From Acetobacteraceae bacterium (GTDB lineage: Bacteria > Pseudomonadota > Alphaproteobacteria > Acetobacterales > Acetobacteraceae): a stretch of 53,472 bases of DNA. The notes beneath the pieces were generated by a model. The model was given only the letters and a program-made list of their open reading frames with translations. It was not told the DNA's origin and did not search any database. Location of the stretch: positions 1 to 53,472 of the forward strand of contig JAIEOO010000214.1 in NCBI GenBank assembly GCA_019750475.1, given 5' to 3'. Shown here piece by piece: positions 53,395 to 53,472 of this stretch (position 1 is the stretch's first letter; each line of letters starts with the position of its first letter). A program made the position numbers and the translations under genes.

Positions 53395-53472
53395 GCTGAT
53401 GCCCACCGCCCGCCTGCCGGGAAGGGCGGTCGCTCCCGGTCTCCGGCCGGCGCGGTGGCGACCTTCGCCGGC

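Noticed and set aside
53399-53472. Start of a further gene at the right edge (ATG at 53399)
   Set aside because: The frame is open to the edge but has no ribosome site and a translation that looks like GC noise; too short to judge.

Overview
The window is a GC-rich (roughly 70 percent by eye) chromosomal segment from an alphaproteobacterium. The best guess is an Acetobacteraceae (Roseomonas-like) organism. This is inferred from extreme G/C codon bias, four stand-alone Bug-type (TctC-like) periplasmic receptors without TctA/TctB, a phasin, glyoxylate carboligase, and the mreBCD-mrdA-rodA and dapD-dapE arrangements. No rRNA, tRNA, CRISPR array, transposase or phage gene was seen.

Layout. 1-3.3 kb: the tail of an RD-rich protein, glutaryl-CoA dehydrogenase, a DUF2721-like membrane protein and an RNA methyltransferase. 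3.3-11.5 kb: a plus-strand catabolic run with two tandem MBL-fold hydrolases, two Bug receptors, an acyl-CoA dehydrogenase, an M35-type zinc peptidase, a CaiB/BaiF CoA-transferase and an SDR. 11.5-13.7 kb: def-fmt-truA on the minus strand. 13.9-17.5 kb: Hsp20, then gcl divergent from an IclR regulator. 17.6-22.4 kb: an epoxide-hydrolase-like enzyme, a Bug receptor, a PEP-CTERM-like protein, holC, a TetR-like regulator and a phasin closed by a strong terminator.

22.7-32.0 kb is the most interesting part: nine co-directional, mostly overlapping genes. They encode inositol-3-phosphate synthase, an HD-like protein, a methyltransferase, a Gfo/Idh/MocA oxidoreductase, a zinc-ribbon MBL-like protein, a YcaO protein, a TIM-barrel isomerase/epimerase, a GT4 glycosyltransferase and a PIG-L deacetylase. 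Ino1, GT4 and PIG-L together recall the glucosaminyl-inositol core of mycothiol. The YcaO, dehydrogenase and methyltransferase imply further tailoring, and no RiPP precursor is visible. I read it as a candidate pathway for an unknown modified inositol glycoside.

32.1-38.1 kb: a BMP-type (nucleoside-like) ABC importer whose two permease genes are separated by a compositionally different islet of about 1.1 kb. That islet carries a putative lipoprotein gene with a G12 tract at its 5' end. 38.2-42.3 kb: an NTF2-like protein, a secreted protein, a PfkB/adenosine-kinase-like kinase, an FAD monooxygenase and a fourth Bug receptor. 42.5-45.3 kb: dapD, a small membrane protein, dapE and a membrane protein. 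45.3-51.4 kb: the cell-shape operon mreB-mreC-mreD-mrdA-rodA, with tandem copies of the mrdA translation start inserted between mreD and mrdA. 51.5-53.3 kb: a glycine-zipper lipoprotein and ahcY, preceded by a perfect AT-rich palindrome.

Non-coding structure is unusually rich. Two copies (opposite strands) of a 219-bp element with five stem-loops each lie just after a transporter gene's stop codon. A 156-bp inverted repeat fills the hsp20/gcl convergent gap, and nested palindromes lie between gcl and its IclR neighbour.
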